DNA from: Isoetes taiwanensis
Taxonomy: Eukaryota > Streptophyta > Lycopodiopsida > Isoetales > Isoetaceae
NCBI GenBank assembly: GCA_021234155.1
Contig: JAJEKV010000035.1
Coordinates: 7,003,891-7,067,890, forward strand
Length of the DNA: 64,000 nucleotides
Direction of reading: 5' to 3'
The stretch's first letter is position 1; the number at the start of each line of letters is the position of its first letter. The position numbers and the translations under genes were made by a program. Shown here in pieces: positions 31,031 to 42,042 of this stretch. A model generated the notes under the pieces. The model was given only the letters and a program-made list of their open reading frames with translations, did no database searches and was not told where the DNA came from.

Positions 31031-32039
31031 TTCAAGCACATATGGGCTAGTCTTTAGAAGAGTGCAAGGACGGATTAAGAAAGAGAAACCTTCAAATATT
31101 TTTAAAAAGGAAGGTAATCTTTAATATCAAAGAACAATTATGCGTACCCAAAGTATAAGAAGTACGAAAAATCTTCCAGGACACGCATATAATAGCCCTA
31201 TTTCCAGCCATGCATAATTTATAAAGGCCTACTTCAAGATTAGAAGTAGCTACTTCTGGCCGGGCATGAAGAAGCAGATAATCAGACATAGCCAAGAATG
31301 TCAGTGGAGCCAGCAGACAAGGGCGGAACAACTTTGAATTCCAGGAGTTTTGGAACCTTGGGCGGTGCCAGACGCCAAGTGGGAAGTCTTCAGCATGGTT
31401 TTCATAGCGGGCCTTCCAAGGACAACAAGAAGCTTTGAAGTCTTGATGGTTGTGGTATATAGTTTATCAAAAGGGCACATGCTGCCATGCCACACCATAG
31501 ACACCGCCTTGGATCTAGCCGTGTGGTCTACATAAGAGTTCTTTTAGGCTGCATGGAATGCACAGGTCGATCATCACCAATAGAGATCCGAAGTTCTTTA
31601 GCGACGTTTAGCAAGACTTCTTCAACACGAGCTGCACCAACTTGTTGATGAGTTTTGCTTATCATTTGCAGTCAAATCGGCAAAGGGACCGCACCAACAC
31701 AATTTTGGAGAGCACGTTGAGAAACTATGATTGGAACAAGTAATCCAAATGGGCCGAGTACATCCACCTGGTCAATTACGTACAATAATAGGAAGCAAGA
31801 GTCATCGAAGATGTCTCCTCCATGATCAGTTACAATTATCAATGCTTGACCCTAGTTAGGTGGCATAATCTAGTGCCCTAGGTGGAAGTTTCTCAACAAC
31901 GACAGCATATATGCAGTAGCTTTTGGGTAGAAGTATGAGAGTATCTTCAACAGCATGGGCATATCTGAAGAGTCTAGCAGATAGACATAAACCTCCTCGA
32001 GAGTTGTTTTGTTGTGAGAGAGAAAGTTGGCTCAAGTAA
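31031..32039 (+). pseudogene. Integrase remnant of element 1
   Basis: Near 31300 the frames read CQWSQQTRAEQL, then WEVFSMVFIAGLPRTTRSF (31378 onward) and VVYSLSKGHMLPCH, matching the chromovirus integrase core W-x-x-(I/V)-S-M-D-F-I-x-G-L-P, but with the first catalytic Asp changed to Val. Further on, LMSFAYHLQSNRQRDRTN resembles the block ending in the catalytic Glu of integrases. Stops and shifts are frequent. Confidence 0.75.
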
Positions 32040-32470
32040 AGGTTAAGCAAGGGAAGCTTCGCATCGGCAATTGTAAGAAGCTCGCCCCTAGGTGGGCCGG
32101 TCCGTTCAAGATCTTGGAGAAGAGTGGGATCTCAGGCCTACAAGTTGAATCTCTCGGCCCACCTTAAAGTCTTCCATGTGAGTTTATTAAAAAGGCACGA
32201 TCCTAACCCTGAGGAGGTTTTGGATACTCCAACTTTGTTGGAAATGACGGAGGAACAAGTTGAAATTGTGCCTGAATTACTTCTCGACAAGTCATTCAAG
32301 AAGACTAGGAGATCTCAGTTCCTCCAGTATTTGGTCAAGTGGAAGTACTTGCCCGTGGAAGACGCGACATGGGTATTGAAGCAGGATTGGAGAAATACCC
32401 AGAGTTTAGGAAGGAGTTTGACGGGCGAGTCGTCTCCGATTTGATCGACATCGACTTGCCAGGAGGTTAG
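32040..32470 (+). pseudogene. Integrase C-terminus and chromodomain of element 1
   Basis: KLAPRWAGPFKILEKSG (about 32080) is the GPF/Y module. After a frame change the frame from 32124 reads LKVFHVSLLKRHDP and then SQFLQYLVKWKYLPVEDATW, the core of a chromodomain. In the neighbouring frame the protein ends with YPEFRKEFDGRV and a stop at 32470. Chromodomains of plant Ty3/gypsy integrases bind, or are thought to bind, methylated histone H3 tails and direct insertion. This domain places the element among the chromoviruses. Confidence 0.88.
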
Positions 32471-32526
32471 CTTAGTATGTTTCTTAGTTAGCCTTTAGTT
32501 CTGGCGTATGTATTCTAGCTAGTAGA

Positions 32527-32935
32527 GTGCATGTGCCAGAATCTTGGAACGTGTAGGCGATGATGGGATACGCCTTTAAGGCATTCTCTAGGCCAACATG
32601 CACCAAGAGGTGCGCATGACCAATGCGAGAGAGGAAGTGAGGCATGGTGGGCGATGATGGGACATCGGTCGGATGCTCTCTATGCCACGATGCGGGGTTC
32701 GCACACCTGACCATAGGGGGGTCATGGTGAAGGTCAAAGTGATCATGCGCGATGATGGGATCGTGAGACGTTCCCTAGCTTAAAACCCTTGGGGCATGAT
32801 GCACTGGGGGTACTCGGCACCGGGTAACCGAGTACAAGGTAGCACTTGATCATGGGCAATGATGGGATCATCTTAAATGGTCCTTAAGCTCAAATCCGAA
32901 AGGGCCATGATCGAGTGCAAGGTAGTAGGGTAACC
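32527..32935 (+). repeat. Four tandem hairpins sharing a GCGATGATGGGA core
   Basis: Cores begin at about 32556, 32649, 32748 and 32854 (spacing 94-107 bp). Each is enclosed by outer arms that differ from unit to unit but pair within it: GTGCATGT/ACATGCAC (32527, 32596), GTGCG/CGCAC (second unit), AGTGATCATGC/GCATGATGCACT (32738, 32794) and CACTTGATCATGG/CCATGATCGAGTG (32843, 32905). Short inner stems flank the core (AGGCG/CGCCT, CGATG/CATCG, CGAT/ATCG, GAT/ATC). The array lies between the pol stop and the polypurine tract, in the presumed 3' untranslated region. Confidence 0.75.
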
Positions 32936-33334
32936 TTGAGCTAGTAGTTCGGCTCAAGGAGGTAGGTAAGGGGGGTGGTCCCCTAAAACCACAACCTTAT
33001 TAATGTAAATAACGTAATGTGCTACTTGTGCAGGCTAGTGAAGGGAAGCATGAAGGAGGGAGCACGTTACGAGAAGATAGGAGTCATAGATTTTAGACTA
33101 ACTATGAACTCCTAAATTTGTTGTAATAATATTATATGTGTATACTTTTATAATAATAGTTGTTATGGCTACATAATTTTGTATAACTTATAAATATAGC
33201 TTTATAATTACATAATAAGTAATTAACGAAAAGTTGATCTTTTCAATAGAGTTAAATTCATATATTCTTGTTGTGTGCTTTTGCAGGATTAGCATAGGCT
33301 AGTCACCTTAGCGTAATGCTGAGGACAACATTAT

Positions 33335-33350
33335 CCTAAGGGGGGGAGAA
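33335..33350 (+). other. Polypurine tract of element 1
   Basis: CCTAAGGGGGGGAGAA directly precedes the 3' LTR; the purine run is the expected primer for plus-strand synthesis. The 400 bp before it (32936-33334) are AT-rich with no coding signal. Confidence 0.85.
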
Positions 33351-34951
33351 TGTGACGTTCCAGGGAAATATACGTCATAAATACGTATATTTCCAGGTCC
33401 GTCACTATACAAGTCTATCTTCATAGCCTTGTATACCATAGATTGTGGCACTTGGGGGCATGACTAAGTTATTCATATAACTTAGCCAACCTTAGGTTAA
33501 GACCATTTTCCACGTGGCCTTAACCTATTGGGCACCCGCCACACGGACTTACCCTATTGGAGCCATGTGGCATAACATGTGAACCCTAACCTATAAAGGC
33601 CTAAACCCTAACCCTAGGCCTCTTTTCTGGCTCCAGTAGTCTGGGAACCTTCTTCGCGCTCGAAACTTCGTTTCGAGAACCGTTTGTTGTGGCATAGCCT
33701 AGCACAGCAGCCCCCGGAGTGTGAGCGCATCAGCAGGAGTGGGAGCTACCTCAAACACTTCGAAGACCATGGAGACGCCAGGATTGGGAGGGAGTGCTTC
33801 TGGAGCAGGTATGTAGAGTAGTGCTCTTGGTAGATCATCTGGAAGTTAGCACTCCAGATGGGTTAGTATTTCGTAGCTAGAGTAGAGCCATCCTAGAACC
33901 CTTATTCAACATCTTGAACCCTAATCAAGGAATCCTAACTGTAAGTTAGATATGTATGATTAGGTTAAGATGTTCTTACTATGATTATCATGATATGATG
34001 TTATGTGATGTTGGTTGATCATGTTTGCTCTGTATTGGGAAGGGGGGTAGAGACCTAGAGCCATATGTAGTATGCTCCTAGTTTAGATCCCTTAGTTCCT
34101 ATTAGTTGCGGCCTGTGCATAGGAACCCACCGGGCTATGGAAGCTATGATGTGACTCAGCACTACACAACGGGGCTAGAGGCAATGCGGAGGGAGGATCC
34201 CTGCCGAGTGGGGGCTACGGGGGATCCCATAGTGGGCTCACTTCATGTGGGCCGAGCATGGGTCCGACACCTCCTGGGGCAACGGTGTCGCCCTGCCTCT
34301 CAAGAGTTGCAAGTGTCAGCTTGGCTCTTGTTTTGGGGGGTTCAGTCGGGTATGAATCGTGTGTCGCCACGATTCTCTAGCTGCCCGAGGAGCCTCTAGA
34401 CCCCGGGAAGGGGAGATGCAACCCTTCCTGCCTCGACGGACCAGGGAGATGCAACCTGGAGTAGTCCCGATGGGTGATGCCATGGGATTGCGTATCCGGA
34501 AGGCTAGAGTCATGTCAGAGCCTGATCTAGCCCATCTGCAAAGTATGCACAGGAGGGGCGGATGGAGTGGTCAACCCTAGCCATTGTCTATAGCCATCCC
34601 TGCCATTGTTATGACTCGGTCTGCTCTATCTTGAGGCCTATCCAGTCAGTCTACCTCCTTATGAGTCGGAGCCATGGGTAGAAGCTCTCATGATTTATGG
34701 CATATGATTATGTTCTTTGCAGCTATGGATATATGGATGAGCTACCCTTCGAGGTAGCATGATGTATTGTTATTGCTAGTTCTGACGATATTTATGCTTC
34801 CGCTGTGATAGGAGCCCATAGGGGAAGGGCACGCAAGACACCTTTGTGTCCCCTTCCCGCACTACGGTGGTCCGTGCGGTCGAAGGACCGGATGGGGGAT
34901 TTCCTGCCGAGTGTACGGCCGGGCGCCGTATATTTAGCAGGGAGCGTCACA
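33351..34951 (+). repeat. 3' LTR of element 1
   Basis: Begins TGTGACGTTCC right after the polypurine tract and ends GGAGCGTCACA, followed by the TCTCC duplication. TATAAA at 33592 marks the promoter copy. Confidence 0.97.
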
Positions 34952-34956
34952 TCTCC

Positions 34957-35497
34957 GTAGACTGCTTGCCACTTTTTCCTACGCCCATCAGCATCTTTGT
35001 CCATGTCAGAACATCGTGCCACTAACTGCACGCACAATTTTTGCCAGATATCAAAACCCTGTTTTCCAGCTAAGGTAATGAATTCTTCGTGCATTTCTCC
35101 ACGTAAATGTATTAAGGCAACCACCCAATTATCCTTCCAATTTGTGCCCCTTCCTTTCTGCACATCTCCAGCAGGAGCTTTAGCAGGCTCCTTCACTTTT
35201 CTTCCACGAGGTTTTTTCTTTTGGCCCGATTCTTGAACCGTTTCAGTAAAGTTTTGGGTTGGCTCGTTCACAATAGGGGGGCTAGCATAAGGGTATACTT
35301 GAGGGATGGAGGATCGTCTTGCAACTGGACCACGTGAAAATGCTTGAAATGAGACAGGATAATTTGGAAGTGGCAGAGCAGGTTGAGATGAAGGTATTTC
35401 TTGAGATTCAGAATCCTCAAGGCTTTGTGTAAAAGGGTAGGATGAATATCCTTGAGGCATGTAGGAGTAACCATCAAATCCATCTATGGCAGCTATC
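34957..35497 (-). pseudogene. Harbinger ORF1 (MYB/trihelix-like), N-terminal piece
   Basis: Read on the minus strand, the likely exon starts near 35497, after a pyrimidine-rich tract and TTCCAG. It encodes a Ser/Pro/Tyr-rich region, a basic stretch KKKPRGRKVKEP, and NWKDNWVVALIHLRGEMHEE. It ends RRKKWQAVYGD exactly at the target duplication of element 1. W-x-x-N-W and K-K-W-x-x-V-x-x-D fit the trihelix/MYB-like fold. Reading on into the LTR gives about 50 unrelated codons. The remainder is at 22883-23348. The initiating exon was not identified. Confidence 0.85.
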
Positions 35498-35605
35498 TGG
35501 AAATCTAAAATGGCAGAAAAAGAAAAAAGAAGAATAATAAGTTCAATGCTACATAGTCCGAAGTTCAAAGCAATGATCACAACATTTAGTAGATACAAAT
35601 TGACT

Positions 35606-35680
35606 ACCTAGTAACAAGACAAAAAATGATATCTAGTAACAAGATGATATCTAGTAACAAATGATATCTAGTAACAAGAC
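35606..35680. repeat. Short tandem repeat ATGATATCTAGTAACAAG
   Basis: About four diverged copies in the presumed intron or leader of Harbinger ORF1. Confidence 0.85.
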
Positions 35681-35689
35681 AAACAAGGT

Positions 35690-38600
35690 GCTGCGCACGG
35701 AGGGTTGCCCTCCGTGACCCGAGAGTGAAATGGCTTAAATCACACTTCAAAGTCATGTTTTCGAGCATATACTGACATATACTTGGAATATGCCACAAAC
35801 CCACATGGATGAGGGTAAATATAATATAGCTGGCATAGGATCTGTAAGACCACAAGGAAAGCTATACCTCAAAGCCAATCAACTCTCAGTCTCCAGGATG
35901 GATGGATGGATGGATGGAGCTAAAAAAAGGTAGCAGTTAAAAGAGCAGCCAAGCCAGTTGAAACTTTTGGCATAAGATGAAGTTTAAACTTTTTGTGGCA
36001 TGCGATGTAGTTCTTGTTTTCCTGGCAGTGGAAATGGCATTAACTATATCTAAAATTTGCCTTTGAAGTACTTGAAGCAATAATCAAATGCTTCAAGTAC
36101 TTGGTAGTAGATTGTTCATCTGTGTCAATCATACTATTGTCCAGAAATATTTGGCATCCTAGGAATTGGTGCCCTAGTGGTCTTTTCCTAGCTGTTGTCA
36201 TCATTGTTGTTATGGATAAGGTATGTCTGGTTGCTTTTGTGTATCTAAGGTTGTCTGTCTTCATGGAAAAAGGGCAGTGTTCATGTGTAAAATAGAACGT
36301 TTTATAGGTAGTGTTTCATATAATTGTTTTTCAAATCATATTCATTCATTATATATACCTTTTGCGTGCATTGTTTCACATCTTATCACTCATTAGAAAT
36401 TCCACCATGTTAGAATCAGATAGTTCTAGACAACCTTTTTCTTGCCCTACCTTTCGCCAATGCTTCCAAATTAAGCCTCATAGTTTTGTTCCCAGCCAAG
36501 CCAAAATTATCTGAATCCTACACGTTTCTCACTGCCCCAAGGTCAAGCTTTGCACCGCTATATTTTGATGCTTGCTCTGGACCCGTCTGTTGTTCTTGCC
36601 GATTCTCATCTTCACAATTTTCATGGTCTTGAGAAATTGAAAGAGACCCAAAAATGGGGCCAGACCCTTGAAATGCTTCCAAATTAGGCCTATGTTTTGT
36701 TCCCAGCCAAGCCAAAATTCTCTGAATCCTGCACATTTGTCACTGCCCCAAGGTCTGGCTTTAGCCACCCCTCAACTTTGTCAATACCCAAAATGTACGT
36801 TGGCCTGGTAATTGCGTAGATAATAGCGTAGATAATAGCAACTACTAGGACCCCCTTTTAACATTTCAATCTGCAATGAGATGGCATGAATATTCAGACA
36901 CAGTCCAAGTAAAAGTATGAAGGTGTTACAAAAGAAATGAAGTCAGGAATTTGGACCGTGCATTTAATTCCGTATGTTCATCATCACTTGTTCTGCAAAA
37001 TCACAACCCTTGGCAATTTTAACGTCCAAATAACAATGCCGTGCATATTGCGTGGGCCTTCCTACAAATATAGAAAATAGAAACAATTGGTCAAATTGGA
37101 GCGTACATTTTGGTTGTCAACCATGAACTAGACAGGGACAACAGCTAGAAATTACCGAAGGAACTGGATTCTTGCAACAAATAAGATGAAATTGAGACAT
37201 CATGTTCTTCCATTGCACTTCAGATAACGCAGAGAATTCCGTTAGAAACTGAGAGTACAATCGTTTGAATTAGAAGTCTGAATTAGCAGAAGAATAGCTA
37301 GATGGCTTTGTAGCTACGTGAGGTTCCTAGGAGCAGCTGCAAGCTGCAATAACGATGCAATTTTCTACAACCTTATATCAGAACGAATAGTAATACGTCG
37401 ATGCTCCAAATCCTAAAAAGAAACATTGAAATAAGAGTAAACCGACATGAAAATTCGTTCCACCATAGCATTTCAATCTGGTATTTCACAATGCAAATCA
37501 ATACCATGTATTTCACTCCTTGTCAAAATATAAGGTTCTTAAATAGCAACAGACTATAAATAGTTCTCAAATAGCATCAGACTATAAATAGAGGAGATAT
37601 CCAAGGCACCGACTTTGCCATGTGCTTCGAAGAGAGCTATAGATGCTCAAAAAAATTCTAGAAAACAAAATCGGATCAACAAATATAACAATTTTCCAGA
37701 CTTGTCTGGAAATCTGCAACTGGCACAACGAATAAATTTACAATACTCCAACATGCTATGTAATGCAGCCACATGCTTGCAAAGCATACAAAATCTAGGA
37801 AGCAGCATACTGCCCTGAGATAACAATTGGACGGGTTGGACAGAGCAAAACACGCACCTTACTCATATTTAAGTTAATGCATTCATTTCCATCAAAGATC
37901 TGCACATTTAGCAAGAAGATCACCAAAGAAAAGCATACAGAAAGACATACTTACACTTCTTGCAACCTTGGAATGCATTATCCGAGCCACATGAGCGTTC
38001 ATTGGGCCAAAATGGCATAGCCCTACTTTCTTTTCGGATTGAATGAATAAATGAGCTATTTGAGCTTTTAGCCTTCATAAACCCAAAATATTACCGGGTT
38101 CCAAAGCTCCGGATGTACTCTACTACCTAATCGATTGCATCGGGCAACCTATTTAGGCCCTGCATTGGAAACATACTCAGAATCCAAATAAAATTTAACC
38201 AACAAAGATCCTTACCACTGGAGTTAAGATACGATCCATTACCATTGAGAACTTAAAGTCAAAGCGGATGTAAACGGAGTTGGTTCTAAACTTTTCCTGT
38301 GCCTGGTTTGTGCTAGCCCTTGTATTTGAATCATTTGGGTTGCCATTATTGTATGGAGCCTGAAACAACAAAAGTTCCCTCTAGTATAGACCAAAGGAAA
38401 TGTTCTTCATACCAATCGAAGAGAAAGAAAAGGCAAACTTGGAGCTTGATCTCATGATGTCTAGCTCTGTTCTTAAGAAGTGAAAGGACATTACATGCTA
38501 TGTGCAAAGCTTGCCTATATGCTGCTGCAAGGTCCATACCACAGAAAAAAGGCATAGCAATTCGATTACAATAAATGATTACCGCATCATGCCGCTGGAA

Positions 38601-40060
38601 TTGAGCGATGTTTCTGGACCTCAATAGAGGGTTGCTTGCAACAGAATTTGAAAAAAAAAAAAAGCCCCATCAGGGCAAATATCAGACTATCCCTATATTG
38701 GCTGCTAATCTTGGTATTCAAATCTTGCTTGGCAAGCATTAGCAAACTTCAAAGCCCACGAAAATAATTATCATGAGAAGCTTTCTGAAAAATGAAAAAC
38801 ATGAAGCTTCCTCAACGTAAAAAATCGGGCGTGTGGGGTGCTTACAACATTGGATGCGGTACCTCGAGGACAACATGCCATTAAAATGAGACCAGCAGAT
38901 ATGGATTTGATGACTAGAGCCCCACCATCGGCATTATACCATATTGTGCGAAGAAACCAAAGAAAACCCGCAAAGACATTTAGTCATAGATTATAGAAAA
39001 GGAGCGGAAGAGAGATAGAGGATGGATTACCGCTGAAGGTTGTTTTACAATAATTTGAAGCAAGTTCAAGACTTAAAGTCGGACCCATTGCTAGCACAAT
39101 GGCGCAAAGGAAATCTTGTATGACACAAAAATGCGGCTTATAAACCATGAGAATGCTAAAGGCTTGTGTGCTTGGATAAAACCGCACCGGCAATCATATA
39201 AACCGGATATAAGCTTGTTGCATAGGTGAGAAAATTTTCCAAGTGATGGTTGCCCAAATTTGTACTCCATCCGTGTGTCGGAAGATGCCCGTCTTGTTAA
39301 TTGAAAATTTAGAACCTCTCGGTGCCCTCATGCTAGAAGCTACACAGATGCTTGAAGCCCTAATGTCCCGTTTTATGTGTTGCAACAGATGATTGAAATA
39401 TTGTCCAGTAGACTCGTTGAGCTTCTCGCACTTTCTCCGCCATAACCACACCTCCGCCATATAAGAGTGTAAGAAAAAACAAAGGCATATGATCTTGGCC
39501 CCGCTTGAAAGATCATGAGAACAACCTTAAGATGCCTTGGCCAAACGCAACTTCTCGCAATGAGACAAAAAAATGATCCATTGTCAAAATAAACACGAAA
39601 GAAGGCACTTTCGGACCATCCAAAACCCCACCTAAATGCACAAAGGCGAAGCTCAAAGCATGGCGAATCCGCGGCCCAAGCTCGGCTCGGCTCAAGGTGA
39701 AACGAGGGCGCGGTGCTCAACTTCGCCGAACCCCGACGGGCGGAAGGGAGGGATGACCGAAAGCATTCGTGCGTGACCGGTTTTAGCGATCATCAGCATA
39801 TGCTAGGTATATGCCAGCATATACTTGAATATGCCCACATACCCACATAAACGAGGGTTTGCCCCCCTAGGGGCAATCCAAAAATACAAAATGCCATCAC
39901 ACAAAGTTGACATGAATACCATGTACAAAGTTGACCATGTAGAAACAAAAACCAGCCTTGGATTGCGGAAAAGTAGGCATCTGATTGGTTAGGATTGCAA
40001 CCTTATTTTCTGGCGGGGACTTTCCCCCGGAATAAAATGCTCCTCCAAAACTGTACGGAA
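35690..40060. other. Harbinger interior upstream of ORF1, no supported gene
   Basis: This 4.4-kb stretch lies inside the transposon ends. It has a (GGAT)n microsatellite at 35895-35919, a direct repeat of about 92 bp (36459-36551 and 36672-36762, sharing TTGTTCCCAGCCAAGCCAAA), and a diverged direct repeat of about 55 bp sharing GCATATACTT-GAATATGCC (about 35763 and 39808). Minus-strand frames at 38346-38624 and 39194-39720 look somewhat protein-like but match nothing I know. Captured host DNA or older nested insertions are possible. Confidence 0.45.
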
Positions 40061-40088
40061 CCAATTTAAGACGTGTCTTAAAGTGTGC

Positions 40089-40187
40089 CGTGGAAAAACT
40101 ACCTTGACTTATATTCTTACATGGCCCAATAAGACATCCGTGGAAAAACTACCTTGACTTATATTCTTACGTGGCCCAATAAGATCA
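40089..40187. repeat. 49-bp tandem duplication near the right Harbinger end
   Basis: The unit CGTGGAAAAACTACCTTGAC plus TTATATTCTTAC-TGGCCCAATAAGA occurs twice in a row with one difference. Its GTGGAAAA core also occurs in the terminal repeat, so it may add transposase binding sites. Confidence 0.85.
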
Positions 40188-40207
40188 GCAGAAATATAAG
40201 ACATGGG

Positions 40208-40225
40208 TGCCATGGAAAAAGGGCC
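40208..40225 (-). repeat. Right terminal inverted repeat of the Harbinger element
   Basis: TGCCATGGAAAAAGGGCC, followed by TTA; inverted match to 21021-21038. Confidence 0.95.
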
Positions 40226-40306
40226 TTAGACTATGAACTAGCAAACTTAGACTATGAACTAGTTCAAAGGTTGGGACAATTTGAGTTCAAGCACATTTAA
40301 GCGTAC

Positions 40307-40351
40307 AAGAAATTTATCGCGGCGGCCAAGGCCGCCGCGAACATTTCTCTT
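40307..40351 (-). repeat. 45-bp GC-rich near-palindrome, copy 2
   Basis: Exact reverse complement of 901-945, 79 bp outside the right Harbinger end. Confidence 0.85.
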
Positions 40352-42042
40352 TTCAAATTATTATTAAGAAGGCCGGAGTCGAAGTTACATACCCAAGTTT
40401 CTTTGAGCTTTTGAGATTCCCTCTAAATCGTGTAAATGTGATAGGGTTATTGATCCTCTAACATTTCTCTCGTGCATCATCTATTTCCTACATGAATAGC
40501 TGTACCTAATGTCAATAATAAAGTATAGAAGTTATATTGATGTTTAATGATGATTGTTGATCATGTATTCCAAACCAGTGAGGTTGCACCCACTTTAATG
40601 TCCAATATGTGTATGGTCTAGCAGAAGAAGCCAAAAAAGAATATATTCTTACTGAGTGTGGGGAATATATTCTTAGTGTGGGATCAGATCTGGAGCCAAA
40701 GCTTGGGATATGCCTTGAATATATCACTCTATTGAACGAACATGCGACTAGGGAGTGGGGACCGCTACTTTTTGGATCAAAAACTACTTTGAGATGGACC
40801 CTGTGTAAACAAAAAAGGAATCTAGCTATATAGGCATAGAGCGCGCTCTATGTACCCTACTTCTGTCGCAAATTATAATTCTTGTGTTTGATTTTGTGCT
40901 TCAGCTATTTTGGGACTTGGATTTTCTGCACAGCACCAAGAACATGAACTGCCAGTGGAGAACAATTGGCCTTCGTTAAGCGAAATTCGTTGGGAAGCAA
41001 ATCAGATTATCGCCAGCACCTTCGGAGCAGGTCGGAACAGTTTCTAGCTTCTGCATTTTACCGATAAATATTACTCTGAGACATTGATGGGGTCGGATCA
41101 ATCTGTTCAAGAATTAAATTATTTTTCTGAAACAGAGAAAGCTACGATGAATCAATTTTGGGTTCGTGTTTTTTTGTTGTGCAGGATCAGAAATGAAAGC
41201 CAGTATGCCCCCTCCGATGCCTTCTTTGCAATGCGGCTATGTGTCAGAATTTCCAGAGCCAATTGAGGGAAAAACTGTGCCATAATGTTCTGATTCAGAC
41301 GGCCTTCTTAAAGCCCTCAACACGCCAACTTGAAGCTTAGCATTTCATTCTGTGAAAGTTCAATTAGAATTCAGTCCTTTATAATAATCAGCATAGAACC
41401 CAAGCCAATCAATAGCTTACTGCAGCAAACTGAGTTCCTATTCAACAATTCCATGAGCCTCTGCCGCACAGGCTGAAGGAGCCTTTCTACCTGAAACACA
41501 GTATGGAGCGCCCAATAGCCCAGTATGGAGCGCCCAATAGCCTTCTTATGTATTCTTTAAGGTTTTCATGCCTCTCGAACCTTTAGCAATCAAACATGGC
41601 AGAGTAGTAATGCAGAGTTCCGGTAAATCTTTCTGTCATAGCCGGAACAATTGCACCATCCTGCTCAAATTGCAGATGCCCACAAGAACCCTTTCATTTC
41701 ATTCAATTGCTGCCGGTAAATCCATCGCCCACATCATAAAAGGGCATGAGCTTCATAATAGAAGATCGCCAAACGTGTCAGCGTCTAAAATTATAAGACT
41801 TTTTTTTAATCTTGGATTTTTTCCCCCGGACAAACACGACGACGTGGCAGCAAATTAGTAAAAGAATAAAATGAATATTCCCAAAGAATCTTGCCCATAG
41901 CAATTATATAGTTTAGATATTCATTATGGACGAGTAAGATACTGCCACGTAGAGGAGAACGCCTCGTTATATTCGGAGCGTGCGGTCTTCATTTGCAACT
42001 TATGGTGCAACTTATGAATCTGCACAGCGTTCATTTGCAGCT
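40352..42042. other. Spacer left of the serine-rich ORF
   Basis: No supported gene. A 22-bp unit, CAGTATGGAGCGCCCAATAG plus CC, is duplicated exactly at 41499-41542. TATATA near 41906 could serve the downstream ORF. Short plus-strand frames at 40609-40833, 41084-41266 and 41568-41858 lack family resemblance. Confidence 0.4.

Larger units (their letters stand above)
23354..34951 (+). mobile_element. Element 1: Ty3/gypsy chromodomain retrotransposon with accessory histone H3-like gene
   Basis: LTRs of 1606 and 1601 bp, TG..CA ends, a 5-bp target duplication TCTCC (23349-23353 and 34952-34956), an initiator-Met primer-binding site and a polypurine tract delimit an 11,598-bp element. Order inside: histone H3-like gene, dyad repeats, a second accessory gene, gag remnant, reverse transcriptase remnant, integrase remnant, chromodomain, an array of hairpins, polypurine tract. 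All genes contain frameshifts or stops, while the LTRs are nearly identical, so this copy probably moved as a non-autonomous element. It interrupts the Harbinger ORF1. Confidence 0.95.
21021..40225 (-). mobile_element. PIF/Harbinger transposon, split by a nested LTR retrotransposon
   Basis: The left end, GGCCCTTTTTCCACGGCA (21021-21038), and the right end, its inverted copy with one mismatch (40208-40225), form 18-bp terminal inverted repeats. The trinucleotide TTA flanks both ends (21018-21020, 40226-40228), the target duplication typical of this superfamily. Inside are both genes expected of an autonomous element, both on the minus strand: a DDE transposase and a MYB/trihelix-like ORF1. The span is 19,205 bp; without the nested retrotransposon and its duplication the element is about 7.6 kb. 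Confidence 0.95.

Noticed and set aside
34792-34956. C-terminal 50 codons of the 268-codon minus frame as part of Harbinger ORF1
   Set aside because: They lie wholly inside the 3' LTR of element 1 and appear also opposite the 5' LTR.
41980-42042. A start at 41980 for the serine-rich protein
   Set aside because: The codon there is GTG; the first in-frame ATG is at 42043.
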